Assembly: GCF_039645985.1 (NCBI RefSeq)
Contig: NZ_CP147919.1
Span: 124,001 to 188,000 of the forward strand
Reading direction: 5' to 3'
Origin: Sulfurimonas sp. HSL3-7
GTDB taxonomy: Bacteria > Campylobacterota > Campylobacteria > Campylobacterales > Sulfurimonadaceae
DNA length: 64,000 bases
Each line of letters begins with the position of its first letter. The stretch's first letter is position 1. The notes below the pieces were generated by a model. The model ran no database searches and was not told where the DNA came from. It saw only the letters and a list, made by a program, of their open reading frames with translations. Below are positions 16,668-27,134 of this stretch, one piece after another. Position numbers and translations under genes: made by a program.

Positions 16668-18182
16668 CTATGGAGCACGTCGCCGATAGCTCAGGGCTTC
16701 GAGCAGATGATTTTTTGAGATAGCGGCCGCATTGTCAAGGTCTGCAATGGTGCGGGCGACCTTCTGTATCTTCTTGATGCTGCGAAACGAGAGCTGAAAA
16801 CGGGTGATGGCCTGATCGAGAATGGCTTTGGTCTCCTCATCCATAATACAGAACTTCTCTATTTCGCTGTCGCTGAGCTGACCGTTCATACTGCTTTGTC
16901 CCCTCTCTACCTGCCGTTTATGGGCATAAAGCACCTGTTTATGCAACTTTTCCGAGGTGTAAGACGCTTTATCGTCAGGGCTGATGTTCTGCATCTGAAC
17001 GTAGAGGTCGATCCTGTCTAGAAAGGGGTCGGAAAGGCGGTTTTTGTAGCGCTGGATCTCGCGTTCGGTGCAGCGGCAGTTCTGGGTGGTGCTCAAGAGG
17101 TTGCCACAGGGGCAGGGGTTCATCGCGGCGATGAAAAGAAAGGAGGTCGGGTACTCGACCTTTGAATTGACCCGGGAGATGCGGATCTTTCTGTCCTCCA
17201 GCGGTTCTCGGAGCGCTTCGAGCACAATCTTCTGAAAGTGGGGAAGCTCGTCGAAGAAAAGCAGACCGTTATGCGCGAGGCCGACCTCGCCGATCTGCGC
17301 TTTCTGACTGCCGCCGCCGAAGACCGAGGCAGGAGTCGAAGAGTGGTGGGGTGAGCGGAAGGGTCTGAGCGGGCTGAAGTGGGGTTCTATTCCCTCAAGA
17401 GAATCAAGTTTGGCGATGTCGAGAAGTTCGTCGCTTGTCACCGGGGGCAGGATATACCGGAGGCGTTTTGCGATCATCGATTTGCCGCAGCCTGGGCTCC
17501 CTTCGAGCAGAAGATTGTGAAAACCGCTTGCACTGATCAGGGCAGCACGTTTCGCGTTTTCCTGCCCTTTGATGTCGCGAAAATCAAGCGGATAGTGTTT
17601 TCGGAAATAGTAGTTCTGCCCGTTGACGAGGTAGTTCGGGTAGCCGATCTGCGCCGTATCCTGACGGACGATGTTTTCGCTGTCGCCTTTGAAAAATGCG
17701 ATCGCATCGTTAAGATGTTCAACCCCGATAAACTCGACGTTCGGAATATTTTGTACTTTTGTAAGGCTCTCTTTGGGAACGAGCACCTTGTTCATGTTGG
17801 CGCTGTTGGCCAGCGAGAGAACAAGTGGATAGAGCAGCGCGTTCTCCTTGACGCTGCCGTCGAGTCCGAGCTCGCCGAAGACATACCATTCCGATAGGTC
17901 GATCTCCATACTGTCAAGCGCGATCAGCAGGGCGATGCTCAGGTCGAAATGGGAGCCGTTTTTGCTCAGATCAGATGGGGAGAGGTTGATCGTGATCCGC
18001 TTGGGCGGGAAGACGAATCCGTTGGCCAGTAGGGCCGACTTGACACGTTCCCTTGCTTCCGTGATAGCCGTTGAGACCATACCGACGACAGTGAATGAGG
18101 GAAGCCCTTTGGTCAGGGTAGACTCGACGGAGACAGGAATGGCTTCGATCCCCTCGAGAGTGGCGCACTGCAATTTTTTCAT
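16668..18182 (-). CDS. comM: ComM/YifB-family Mg-chelatase-like AAA+ ATPase
   Basis: A 504-residue AAA+ protein, related to ComM, the helicase that promotes branch migration in natural transformation. An N-terminal Lon-like domain (about 1-165) precedes Walker A GSPGCGKS, Walker B LLFFDELPHF, and the Cys pairs NPCPCGN and NCRCT. The frame is open to 18275, but the first 31 codons encode a hydrophobic stretch foreign to the family; starting at the ATG at 18182 (or 18188) gives the length of E. coli ComM. Neighbourhood with tig, clpP and def recalls Helicobacter pylori. Confidence 0.9.
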   Translation of the reverse strand: MKKLQCATLEGIEAIPVSVESTLTKGLPSFTVVGMVSTAITEARERVKSALLANGFVFPPKRITINLSPSDLSKNGSHFDLSIALLIALDSMEIDLSEWYVFGELGLDGSVKENALLYPLVLSLANSANMNKVLVPKESLTKVQNIPNVEFIGVEHLNDAIAFFKGDSENIVRQDTAQIGYPNYLVNGQNYYFRKHYPLDFRDIKGQENAKRAALISASGFHNLLLEGSPGCGKSMIAKRLRYILPPVTSDELLDIAKLDSLEGIEPHFSPLRPFRSPHHSSTPASVFGGGSQKAQIGEVGLAHNGLLFFDELPHFQKIVLEALREPLEDRKIRISRVNSKVEYPTSFLFIAAMNPCPCGNLLSTTQNCRCTEREIQRYKNRLSDPFLDRIDLYVQMQNISPDDKASYTSEKLHKQVLYAHKRQVERGQSSMNGQLSDSEIEKFCIMDEETKAILDQAITRFQLSFRSIKKIQKVARTIADLDNAAAISKNHLLEALSYRRRAP

Positions 18183-18315
18183 CCACATAATATATCGGTA
18201 TAAAACTAAAAATAATATTATTTGTTGAAAATGAAGGCACGATGCAATATTTACAGAGGAGAGAAGCAAAATCATATAGTATGTGGATTATATTTAGCAG
18301 GAGTCGGAGGGTAGG

Positions 18316-18411
18316 ATGGTTGTGGTCAGTTTGCTTGGTATTGCACTTGCTGCCTTGGTCTTTTTAGAGATATACCGGCGGGCAAGCCGCAGATGGGGCG
18401 AAAACCCGTGA
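18316..18411 (+). CDS. Candidate 31-residue single-pass membrane peptide
   Basis: An open frame starting at an ATG with GGAGG 6 nt upstream encodes a helix of about 18 hydrophobic residues (VVVSLLGIALAALVFL) followed by a basic tail (EIYRRASRRWGENP), the classic plan of a small membrane protein with its C-terminus in the cytoplasm. It stands between divergent comM and the YceI-like gene. No family is recognised. Confidence 0.45.
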   Translation: MVVVSLLGIALAALVFLEIYRRASRRWGENP

Positions 18412-18439
18412 ATATAGCAACGCAAGAGGCGTTGTGCGT

Positions 18440-19027
18440 CTAGTTGTCTCCTGTGACAGGTTGCGGACAATTCGCTTTAATATCCATCGTAAAACCGATA
18501 TTGACATCGCTCCATGTTTTGCCTTGGTGTAGATCGTAACATGCGGTATTGATCGATTTAAGGGCATTTTCTGCTTTAAAATCGATGAGGTCGATCACGC
18601 CGTCAGCGCGCAGTTTTCCGTTGCTGAAACCGTATTTCATCGGGACATCGCGGGTAACACCGTTCATTGTGACCGCGACAGTGACAATGCCGCTCTTCTC
18701 TTCAAGTTTTACGATCTTGGCTTTGATGTCGGGGCCGGCCATTTGTTTGAAAAAGTTGTTCAGAAGTTTTTCGTCACGCCCTTTGTTCTTCGAATCGACA
18801 CTTGCCACGGCAATATTGACAGACGAACCGGTCAAAAGTGCGGAAAGAGTGTCCTCTTTTGCGGAGGTTGATTTGAAGTCGAGAGTGTTGAAGTGGCCGC
18901 CGACACCGATTTTAAGTGGTGTTTTATAGGCGGTCCAGCTTACATCAAGGTTCGACGGTTGAGAAAACGTACAGTCAGCCTGTGCCAGTCCGGCTGCCAG
19001 AAGCAGTGAAAGTGCAATTTTTTGCAT
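18440..19027 (-). CDS. Periplasmic YceI-like protein
   Basis: A 195-residue exported protein with a signal peptide (1-17, GLAQA-DC). The body (WTAYKTPLKIGVGGHFNTLDF, later VTVAVTMNGVTRDVPMKYGF and GVIDLIDF) follows the YceI lipocalin-like barrel, which binds isoprenoid lipids in known members. Three cysteines are present (C18, one in TACYD, one near the C-terminus), more than usual. The ATG at 19027 is favoured by GGAG 6 nt upstream. Confidence 0.68.
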   Translation of the reverse strand: MQKIALSLLLAAGLAQADCTFSQPSNLDVSWTAYKTPLKIGVGGHFNTLDFKSTSAKEDTLSALLTGSSVNIAVASVDSKNKGRDEKLLNNFFKQMAGPDIKAKIVKLEEKSGIVTVAVTMNGVTRDVPMKYGFSNGKLRADGVIDLIDFKAENALKSINTACYDLHQGKTWSDVNIGFTMDIKANCPQPVTGDN

Positions 19028-19126
19028 GAGAGACTCCATTTCATAATAGTTGCTGATATGGTAGCGTATCTCTATAAACAGGAAAAGGGCTTCAGAAGAG
19101 CCGGTTTGGCCGGATCCCCCGTCTGA

Positions 19127-19711
19127 TTAGTAACGGTTGCCCATCGGCGCATTGATAAGGTTGAAAAACTCGGCCCGTGTCTTCTCATCTTTTTTGAAGA
19201 GACCGCGCAGGGCACTGGAAGTGGTGGTGGAGTTGATCTTCTCGACACCGCGCATCTCCATGCACATATGACGTGCCTGGATCACGACGGCAACCCCTTT
19301 TGGGTCAAGCGCCTCCATAATCGCTTCGGCAATCTGCTCGGTCAGCTGCTCCTGGATCTGCATACGGCGTGAGAAGACATTGACGACGCGCGGTATTTTT
19401 GAGAGACCGACCACCTTTCCGTCCGGGATGTAGGCAACATGGGCCCGCCCGATGATCGGCAGCAGGTGGTGCTCACAGGTGGAGTAGAGCTCGATATCCT
19501 TGATGAGTACCATCTCATCATTGGAACTGGTAAAGGTGGCGGACTGCAGGATCTCTTTCGGATCCTCTTTATACCCTCCGTAGATAAACTCATACGCCTT
19601 GAAGACCCGTTCGGGCGTCTTTAAAAGACCCTCGCGTTCCGGGTCTTCACCCACGCTTCTCATCATCGTCTTTACGGCGGCCTCAAATGCTTCTTGTTCT
19701 TTATTTTTCAC
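19127..19711 (-). CDS. folE: GTP cyclohydrolase I (FolE)
   Basis: A 194-residue enzyme that opens GTP to dihydroneopterin triphosphate, the first step of folate synthesis. The zinc ligands are in [12 protein letters not shown] and [10 protein letters not shown], and the active-site region [20 protein letters not shown] is complete. It begins with GTG at 19711. It lies just upstream of the divergent tig operon, a neighbourhood also known from Campylobacter. Confidence 0.95.
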   Translation of the reverse strand: MKNKEQEAFEAAVKTMMRSVGEDPEREGLLKTPERVFKAYEFIYGGYKEDPKEILQSATFTSSNDEMVLIKDIELYSTCEHHLLPIIGRAHVAYIPDGKVVGLSKIPRVVNVFSRRMQIQEQLTEQIAEAIMEALDPKGVAVVIQARHMCMEMRGVEKINSTTTSSALRGLFKKDEKTRAEFFNLINAPMGNRY

Positions 19712-19825
19712 ATTAATACCTAAATAAATTTTTAAAACAATACCACGAGTTGACTGAGATAAATCCTTTGCAAATCAGTTACATAGAGATATAAGCATGT
19801 ATCAGTTCTCAGTGATAAGTTGCTC

Positions 19826-19831
19826 TATAAT
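19826..19831 (+). promoter_or_regulatory. -10 box for tig
   Basis: TATAAT, 74 nt before the tig ATG at 19906, in AT-rich DNA. It probably drives tig, clpP and def together. Confidence 0.45.
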
Positions 19832-19905
19832 AGAACTATTAGCACTTTTTCGCTATTATTGCCCAAATTTTTATCCAGCCACATGGCAAAATACAAAGGG
19901 ATTAG

Positions 19906-21210
19906 ATGAACGTTAAAGCTAATAAAATTGACGGTGCAAACGCTACGATTGAAGCACAGATTACAAATGAAGAGGTTGCTGCTAACGTAGACAAAATCGC
20001 TAAACAGCTTGCAAAAACAGCCAATATTCCAGGTTTCCGTAAAGGCAAAGTACCTGTATCTGCAGTGAAAAAACAGTACGGTGAACGTCTTGTTCAAGAT
20101 GCAGAAGCGGAAGCGCTTCGCGAGGTTCTTTCCGCAGGTCTTACTGAGATCGGTGTCGCAAACGAAGCGTTGATCGGTGAGCCGCAGATCAGCAAGTTCG
20201 ATAAGGGTGAAGCGAACATCGACGTTGAAGTCACCGTTGCTATTCGCCCGGAGATCGACCTGGGTGACTACAAGCAACTTGTCCCTGAGTTCAAAAAACC
20301 GAAGATCACGGCGGCAGCAGTAAAAGCGCGTATCGACGAACTTGCACTTGCGCAGGCACCATTTGAAACGGTCGAAGAGGATCGCGAACTGGTTGAAGGT
20401 GATACAGCGATGATCGACTTCGAAGGTTTTCTTGACGGTGTCGCATTCGAAGGCGGCAAAGCAGAAGGTTTTTCACTGACACTGGGTTCTAAACAGTTTA
20501 TCCCGGGTTTTGAAGACCAGGTGATCGGTATGAAAAAAGGCGAAGAGAAGACGATCAAAGTAACCTTCCCTGAAAACTACGGCGGTAAAGAGCTTGCCGG
20601 CAAAGAAGCTGAGTTCAAGGTCACAGTGCACGAGATCCAGACAAAGAAAAAACCTCGCCACGATGCGAAACTGGCGAAACAGATGCTTCCTGGTGAAGAA
20701 GAAGCGACAATGGACATGCTTAAAGAGAAGATCCAGCAACAGCTTGAAAGCGAAGAACTTACGAAGCTATACAACGAAGAGCTTAAACCGAAGATGCTTG
20801 AAACACTCGTTGAGAAGATCGATGTCGATCTTCCGAAGTTTGTTGTCGAACAAGAGATGGATATGGCACTGAACAAAAAAGCGCAGACCATGAACGAAGA
20901 TGAGATCAAAGAGCTTCAAGAGAGTGCAGAAAAAGTACAAGAGCTTCGTGAAGAGTTCCGTGAAGAGGCTTCCCGTTCAGTAAAAGCAACATTCATTATC
21001 GATGCACTTGCAAAAGCAGAAGGTATTGAAGTCGCTGAGCAGGAAGTAATGCAGACGATCTACTTCGAAGCGATGCAAATGGGTCAAGACCCCGCAGCAG
21101 TTTATAAGCAGTACCAGGAGTCTGGCTACCTTCCGGCAATCCAGATGGCGATGGTAGAGGACAAAGTGCTTTCTAAATTGCTTAACGATACGGTTAAAGA
21201 AGAGGCGTAA
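19906..21210 (+). CDS. tig: Trigger factor
   Basis: A 434-residue ribosome-bound chaperone that receives nascent chains. The N-terminal domain has the ribosome-docking signature GFRKGKVP at about 43-50; the FKBP-type peptidyl-prolyl isomerase domain (about 150-240) contains [14 protein letters not shown] and [11 protein letters not shown]; the C-terminal helical arms run to 434. Its stop codon overlaps the clpP start (TAATG), so protein folding and degradation genes are translationally coupled. Confidence 0.97.
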   Translation: MNVKANKIDGANATIEAQITNEEVAANVDKIAKQLAKTANIPGFRKGKVPVSAVKKQYGERLVQDAEAEALREVLSAGLTEIGVANEALIGEPQISKFDKGEANIDVEVTVAIRPEIDLGDYKQLVPEFKKPKITAAAVKARIDELALAQAPFETVEEDRELVEGDTAMIDFEGFLDGVAFEGGKAEGFSLTLGSKQFIPGFEDQVIGMKKGEEKTIKVTFPENYGGKELAGKEAEFKVTVHEIQTKKKPRHDAKLAKQMLPGEEEATMDMLKEKIQQQLESEELTKLYNEELKPKMLETLVEKIDVDLPKFVVEQEMDMALNKKAQTMNEDEIKELQESAEKVQELREEFREEASRSVKATFIIDALAKAEGIEVAEQEVMQTIYFEAMQMGQDPAAVYKQYQESGYLPAIQMAMVEDKVLSKLLNDTVKEEA

Positions 21211-21803
21211 TGAGCTATATTCCTTACGTCGTAGAAAAGACGGGTCGTGGTGAACGCTCGTATGATATCTACTCCCGTCTTTTAAAAGACCGCATTATTA
21301 TGCTTAGCGGTGAGGTGAACGATCAGGTCGCCTCAACGATCGTGGCACAGATGCTGTTCCTCGAAGCAGAAGATCCGGATAAAGATATCTATTTTTACAT
21401 CAACTCTCCGGGCGGTGTTGTGACGGCGGGAATGGCGATATACGATACGATGAACTATATCCGTCCTCATGTTGCGACGATCTGTATCGGCCAAGCGGCC
21501 TCTATGGGTTCTTTTCTGCTCAGTGCCGGTGAAAAAGGGAAGCGCTTTGCACTGCCTCATGCACGAATTATGATCCATCAGCCGCTTGGCGGCGCGCAAG
21601 GGCAGGCAAGCGATATTGCTATCCAGGCACAAGAGATCCTGCGTATGAAAGCAGAACTTAATGCGATCCTGGCAAAAAACACAGGTCAAAAGATCGAGAC
21701 GATCGAAGCCGATACCGACCGCGATAACTTTATGAGTGCACAAGAGTCTGTGGAGTACGGTCTTATCGACGAAGTGCTAACCAAAAAAGAGAAAAGCGAG
21801 TAG
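21210..21803 (+). CDS. clpP: ATP-dependent Clp protease proteolytic subunit
   Basis: A 197-residue serine peptidase that forms the tetradecameric chamber fed by ClpX or ClpA. The catalytic triad is visible: Ser in [11 protein letters not shown], His in [11 protein letters not shown] and Asp in DTDRDNFMS. The N-terminus [23 protein letters not shown] is canonical. It is translated from the TAATG junction with tig and is followed 22 bp later by def. Confidence 0.97.
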   Translation: MSYIPYVVEKTGRGERSYDIYSRLLKDRIIMLSGEVNDQVASTIVAQMLFLEAEDPDKDIYFYINSPGGVVTAGMAIYDTMNYIRPHVATICIGQAASMGSFLLSAGEKGKRFALPHARIMIHQPLGGAQGQASDIAIQAQEILRMKAELNAILAKNTGQKIETIEADTDRDNFMSAQESVEYGLIDEVLTKKEKSE

Positions 21804-21825
21804 GCTTTTCTTCTGAGAATTTAAC

Positions 21826-22350
21826 ATGATCCTTCCCATAGTAACCTATCCCGATAAACGTCTAAAGACCATCTCCGAACCGGTCACGGACTTCAATGAA
21901 GAGCTTCATACTTTTCTGGACGATATGTATGAGACAATGATAAAAACCAACGGCATCGGCCTTGCAGCAATTCAGGTCGACCGCCCGATTCAGGTGCTTA
22001 TCATCAACCTTCCGAATGATGATGAAGAGGGTCTGCAGGACAAGGTAAACCTGCTGGAGATCATCAACCCGAAGCTTACGCATAGTGAAGGTACGACGAG
22101 CTATCAGGAAGGGTGCCTGAGCGTGCCGAAATTCTACGAAGATGTCGAACGGTTTGAAAAGATCGCTATCACCTATCAGGACCGTCACGGCAATGCCTGT
22201 TCTCTAGAGGCTGATGAACTGTTGAGCATCGCTGTTCAGCATGAAATGGATCACCTGCAGGGTAAACTTTTTATCGAAAAACTCTCTTATGCCCGACGCA
22301 AGAAGTTTGAAAAAGAGTATAAAAAACTTCTTAAAGAGAAAAAGAGGTAG
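21826..22350 (+). CDS. def: Peptide deformylase
   Basis: A 174-residue metalloenzyme that removes the formyl group from new proteins. The three family motifs are present: GIGLAAIQV, EGCLSVP with the Cys ligand, and the HEMDHL metal-binding helix. It is the last gene of the tig - clpP - def unit. A short inverted repeat, AGGTA-GGCA-TACCT, overlaps its stop codon and may mark the transcript end. Confidence 0.95.
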   Translation: MILPIVTYPDKRLKTISEPVTDFNEELHTFLDDMYETMIKTNGIGLAAIQVDRPIQVLIINLPNDDEEGLQDKVNLLEIINPKLTHSEGTTSYQEGCLSVPKFYEDVERFEKIAITYQDRHGNACSLEADELLSIAVQHEMDHLQGKLFIEKLSYARRKKFEKEYKKLLKEKKR

Positions 22351-22397
22351 GCATACCTTCTTTGCTTCGACACTGCAAAACAGCTCTATTGATTCCA

Positions 22398-22493
22398 TTC
22401 CTTAAAGTAAAATTAGTATAAAAAAACCTTAAGGAAGCTATAACAACTCTTAGTCTATTATCTCACCATCGAATTAGGATAAAAATTGTCCTA
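22398..22493 (+). promoter_or_regulatory. Inverted repeats upstream of nifS
   Basis: Two inverted repeats occur in the 175-bp gap before nifS: TTCCTTAA (22398-22405) with TTAAGGAA (22429-22436), and TAGGA (22475-22479) with TCCTA (22489-22493). Either could bind a regulator of iron-sulfur assembly; the second is about 33 bp before the ATG. No match to a known operator is claimed. Confidence 0.3.
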
Positions 22494-22498
22494 TTTAA

Positions 22499-23743
<1,245 letters not shown>

Positions 23744-23771
23744 ACTGAAAAGAAAATAGAAAGGATATTTT

Positions 23772-24746
23772 ATGGCAAAAAATGATTTATTAGGCGGCTC
23801 TCTTTGGGACGCATATTCGAATAAAGTAACAACTTTGATGAACAACCCTCAGCACCAGGGCGAGATCACGGAAGAGGAAGCATCTGCAAACGGGCATAAG
23901 CTTATCGTAGCCGACTTCGGTGCCGAGTCTTGTGGTGATGCGGTTCGTCTATACTGGGAGATCGACCCGGCAACAGACAAGATCGTTAATTCAAAATTCA
24001 AAAGTTTTGGTTGCGGTACGGCGATCGCTTCGTCAGACGTAATGACAGAGCTTTGTATCGGTAAAACGGTTCAGGAAGCGGTAAAGATCACAAACATTGA
24101 TGTTGAGATGGCGCTGCGTGACGATCCGGATACACCAGCTGTTCCACCGCAAAAGATGCACTGTTCGGTCATGGCGTACGATGTTATCAAAAAAGCGGCA
24201 GGCCTCTATATGGGTGTTGACGCCGAGAGTTTCGAAGAGGAGATCATCGTGTGTGAATGTGCACGTATCTCTCTCGGAACACTTCAGGAAGTTATTCGCC
24301 TGAACGATTTGACGACGGTTGAACAGATCACTGACTATACGAAAGCGGGCGGATTCTGTAAATCATGTGTTAAACCTGGCGGTCACGAAGACCGTGAATA
24401 CTATCTTGTTGATATTCTTGAAGATACACGTAAACAGATGGATCAGGAGAAGATGGCCGCTGCAGCTGATGCCGGTGTAACGGGCGATTTCGAGACGATG
24501 ACACTGGTTCAAAAGATCAAAGCGATCGATGCGGTGATCGATGAGAGCGTACGCCAGTTCCTTGTCATGGACGGGGGTAACATGGAAGTTATCGATATTA
24601 AAGACTCTGACGAATACATTGATGTGTACATCCGCTACCTCGGCGCCTGTTCTTCATGTTCATCATCGACGACAGGGACACTTTATGCAATCGAGTCAAC
24701 ACTGAAAGAGAAGCTTTCAGGCAAGATCCGCGTTCTTCCGATCTAA
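23772..24746 (+). CDS. nifU: Three-domain Fe-S scaffold NifU
   Basis: A 324-residue scaffold that holds nascent clusters made with NifS sulfur. Three domains can be read: an IscU-like part (about 1-150) with ligands in ESCGD, FGCGTA and MHCSV; a central [2Fe-2S] BFD-like ferredoxin part with VCECARIS and FCKSCVKPGG; and a C-terminal Nfu domain with GACSSCSSS. All cluster-ligand cysteines appear intact. It is in an operon with nifS. Confidence 0.95.
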   Translation: MAKNDLLGGSLWDAYSNKVTTLMNNPQHQGEITEEEASANGHKLIVADFGAESCGDAVRLYWEIDPATDKIVNSKFKSFGCGTAIASSDVMTELCIGKTVQEAVKITNIDVEMALRDDPDTPAVPPQKMHCSVMAYDVIKKAAGLYMGVDAESFEEEIIVCECARISLGTLQEVIRLNDLTTVEQITDYTKAGGFCKSCVKPGGHEDREYYLVDILEDTRKQMDQEKMAAAADAGVTGDFETMTLVQKIKAIDAVIDESVRQFLVMDGGNMEVIDIKDSDEYIDVYIRYLGACSSCSSSTTGTLYAIESTLKEKLSGKIRVLPI

Positions 24747-24759
24747 TCTGCTCTTTGAC

Positions 24760-24774
24760 CCCGCGCTCAGCGGG
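24760..24774 (+). terminator. Hairpin after nifU
   Basis: A 5-bp GC stem CCCGC/GCGGG with loop GCTCA, 13 nt after the nifU stop codon. It has no T tract, so it is a weak terminator candidate. Confidence 0.3.
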
Positions 24775-24855
24775 TGTCTATAACCTCCAACACCACGATA
24801 TCTCTTCTGTACTTTTTTTATTCAATACATTTTTCATTATTTATAATTTTGTGGT

Positions 24856-24861
24856 TATAAT
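24856..24861 (+). promoter_or_regulatory. -10 box for the PIN-PhoH gene
   Basis: TATAAT, 73 nt before the TTG start at 24935. The leader contains the 12-bp palindrome CCTTTTAAAAGG (24883-24894), which may form a hairpin or bind a regulator. Confidence 0.4.
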
Positions 24862-24934
24862 TGATTAACGAGCACCAAAAGGCCTTTTAAAAGGGCGCTT
24901 CAGAGGTGACTCTACCTTAGTTGAAGGATTCGTT

Positions 24935-26404
24935 TTGAACGATGTACAAAGCTGCTACCTCCTCGATACTTCCGTTATTTTAGATGATCCACTGAATATT
25001 TTGAGAATTTCGGAAAACAATGAAAATATCGTTGTGATTACCGATATTGTTCTGGCTGAACTCAATAACAAGAAAGATGACATGCGCTCTGATGCGGGTT
25101 TCAGGGCCAGAGAGTTTTTCAGGCTCTCCGATAACGACAAGGGGTCAACGATCACGTTTGATGATCTGCCCGACTGCGTGAAGCGAGACAGCGATGCAGC
25201 GGCGTGCAGAGACGATCTCTATTACCGGCTGGTCCTGCCGTTTGAACCGTCGGTTCTCGGCAACCGGGATTTTGACAACGAGGTGCCGCTCTATATCGTC
25301 TATCGCAGTGACTACCGCATCAGCCGTGTATTCGACGAAAAAAAAGGGCTCAACGATGCGAAGATCGGTGAGATAGCCAAGGATTACGGCTTGACGCTCC
25401 TGACAAACGATATCTCCTTCAAGATCGCAGCCGAAGTGCAGGATATCGCTTCCGAGAGCATCCGCAACTCGCGCGTCGAAAATGCCGATGCGATAGAGTT
25501 CGCACACAGCTACTACTACAACGACGAACCTTTTGTTGATGATGAGAAGGAGCACAACGATTTTGAGCAGATGACCTTCATACAGAAAGCGAAGAGTGAA
25601 CAGAACGAGATATACGAGACCGGTATCCAGCGCTATGCGATAAATATGCATAACACGTTGGAATGGTGTGATTTTGACCGCCGTTTCGGGGAGTATTTTG
25701 ACGAAGAGCTGGTCCGCCCCATCAACCTGGAGCAGAAATTTTATTATACGATCCTGACCCATCCGCAAAACAGCGTTACGGTGGTCGCCGGCTCGACGGG
25801 TTCGGGCAAGACACTGATGGCGCTTCAGGCAGGCCTTGAGCTGGTTAAGGAGGGACTCGTCGAGGGGATCGTCTACGCACGTAACACGGTGACAGCAAGC
25901 GATCCCCAGGCGGAGCTTGGCTATCGCAAGGGGGACCAGGAACAGAAACTCGGTTATTTTATGTATCCGCTCTATTCAGCCATCAACTTTACGATCGAGC
26001 ACCAGACTAAGCGTTCTATAGAGGCAAAGGTAGAGTATACAGGCAACATCAACACCACGAAACGTGAAAACGCTACGGAACAGTTCATGGCCAAGTACAA
26101 TATCGAGGTGATGGATATTGCCCATATGCGCGGGACAACGATATCGCGCAAGTTTGTCATCATTGACGAGGTGCAGAACATGACCAATGCGACGATGAAG
26201 CTGATCGGTACCCGTATGGGGGAGGGGACACGCCTTGTCGTTATGGGTGATGCCCACCAGATCGACCACCCGTTCCTTTCCAAGCGCCGCAATGCTCTTG
26301 TCACACTGCTGCACAAGGCGCAGCATAGCGATTTTGTTGCCGGCATACAGCTGCGCCATGTGATTCGGAGCGAGGTGGCCAACTGGTTCGACAAAAATCT
26401 GTAG
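24935..26404 (+). CDS. PIN-domain/PhoH ATPase fusion
   Basis: A 489-residue protein. The N-terminal PIN nuclease domain (about 8-145) has acidic residues in LLDTSVILDDP and DIVLAELNNKK; the C-terminal PhoH ATPase (about 255-489) has Walker A AGSTGSGKT, Walker B FVIIDEVQNM and the GDAHQIDHP segment. PIN-PhoH fusions such as PhoH2 are RNA-acting ATPases/RNases in known cases. The start is TTG at 24935, which is the only start giving an intact PIN strand; the rare codon may keep levels low. It is followed by a lipoprotein gene with its own promoter. Confidence 0.88.
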   Translation: MNDVQSCYLLDTSVILDDPLNILRISENNENIVVITDIVLAELNNKKDDMRSDAGFRAREFFRLSDNDKGSTITFDDLPDCVKRDSDAAACRDDLYYRLVLPFEPSVLGNRDFDNEVPLYIVYRSDYRISRVFDEKKGLNDAKIGEIAKDYGLTLLTNDISFKIAAEVQDIASESIRNSRVENADAIEFAHSYYYNDEPFVDDEKEHNDFEQMTFIQKAKSEQNEIYETGIQRYAINMHNTLEWCDFDRRFGEYFDEELVRPINLEQKFYYTILTHPQNSVTVVAGSTGSGKTLMALQAGLELVKEGLVEGIVYARNTVTASDPQAELGYRKGDQEQKLGYFMYPLYSAINFTIEHQTKRSIEAKVEYTGNINTTKRENATEQFMAKYNIEVMDIAHMRGTTISRKFVIIDEVQNMTNATMKLIGTRMGEGTRLVVMGDAHQIDHPFLSKRRNALVTLLHKAQHSDFVAGIQLRHVIRSEVANWFDKNL

Positions 26405-26429
26405 CTGATGGAGTTTACCTACTCTTGTG

Positions 26430-26435
26430 TAGAAT
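26430..26435 (+). promoter_or_regulatory. -10-like box directly before the lipoprotein gene
   Basis: TAGAAT, then ATGTTT, then the ATG at 26442. The 6-nt spacing and lack of a ribosome site mirror kdsD and the RDD gene. Confidence 0.35.
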
Positions 26436-26441
26436 ATGTTT

Positions 26442-27056
26442 ATGAAACAGACAACTCTATTGACGCTTTTTACTGCTGCCGTGGTTCTCATCTTCGGCTG
26501 CAGCAGTGATGACCGCCAGCAGCCCTACATGATGGGCGAAAAACCGGCTGAACAGAAACGTATCTACAGCGTCCCCGCTTCCAAGACGGATAACACTGTC
26601 GCGATTGCTGAAATCGAAGCTGAGAGTCGCAAAGAGATCGCAAAGATCAACAAAGAACGCGATCTCGAACTGCAGAAGATGGAGCAGAATACGAAGCTTA
26701 TTGCCCTGCAAACCCAAAATGAGCTGGCCCTTAAAGAGCACAACCTCTCCAGCTTTGTGCAAGAGGGTGAATATGCCCTGAAAAAAAGCACACTGATCGT
26801 CATAGCCCTTTCTTTGACAGCTTTTTTTGTACTGAGTTTTTATATCTTTAAAAAGCGTCGCGAAGATAAGTTGAAGATGCACCAGGATGAGCTGGAAAAA
26901 GAGATGTATCTGCGAGAAAAAGAGCTTCAGGTCAAGATGGCGGAGAAGATCCTCGATACCATTGCAAGCGGCAAGCTCTCGAAAGAGGATGAACAGCATC
27001 TTTTGTCAACTCTGGATAAGACAAACCCCGGCATCTCCTACAAGAAGAACAAATAG
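26442..27056 (+). CDS. Lipoprotein with an internal membrane helix and coiled coils
   Basis: I do not recognise a family. The 204-residue product has a lipoprotein signal ending LIFGCSS (Cys near 20), an acidic/Lys-rich heptad region (about 50-105, IEAESRKEIAKINKERDLEL), a clear transmembrane helix (about 117-136, STLIVIALSLTAFFVLSFYIF) and a second charged helix (KMHQDELEKEMYLREKELQVKM). This predicts lipid anchoring outside the inner membrane, one crossing, and a cytoplasmic coiled coil. The in-frame ATG at 26436 is 6 nt upstream but 26442 better fits a lipoprotein signal. Confidence 0.55.
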   Translation: MKQTTLLTLFTAAVVLIFGCSSDDRQQPYMMGEKPAEQKRIYSVPASKTDNTVAIAEIEAESRKEIAKINKERDLELQKMEQNTKLIALQTQNELALKEHNLSSFVQEGEYALKKSTLIVIALSLTAFFVLSFYIFKKRREDKLKMHQDELEKEMYLREKELQVKMAEKILDTIASGKLSKEDEQHLLSTLDKTNPGISYKKNK

Positions 27057-27134
27057 AACGCTCTTGTCATTTGACTATGCGCATATTATGTTAAAAGCGT
27101 TACAATAGTTTAAAAAAGATTTGGAGTAATTGGT

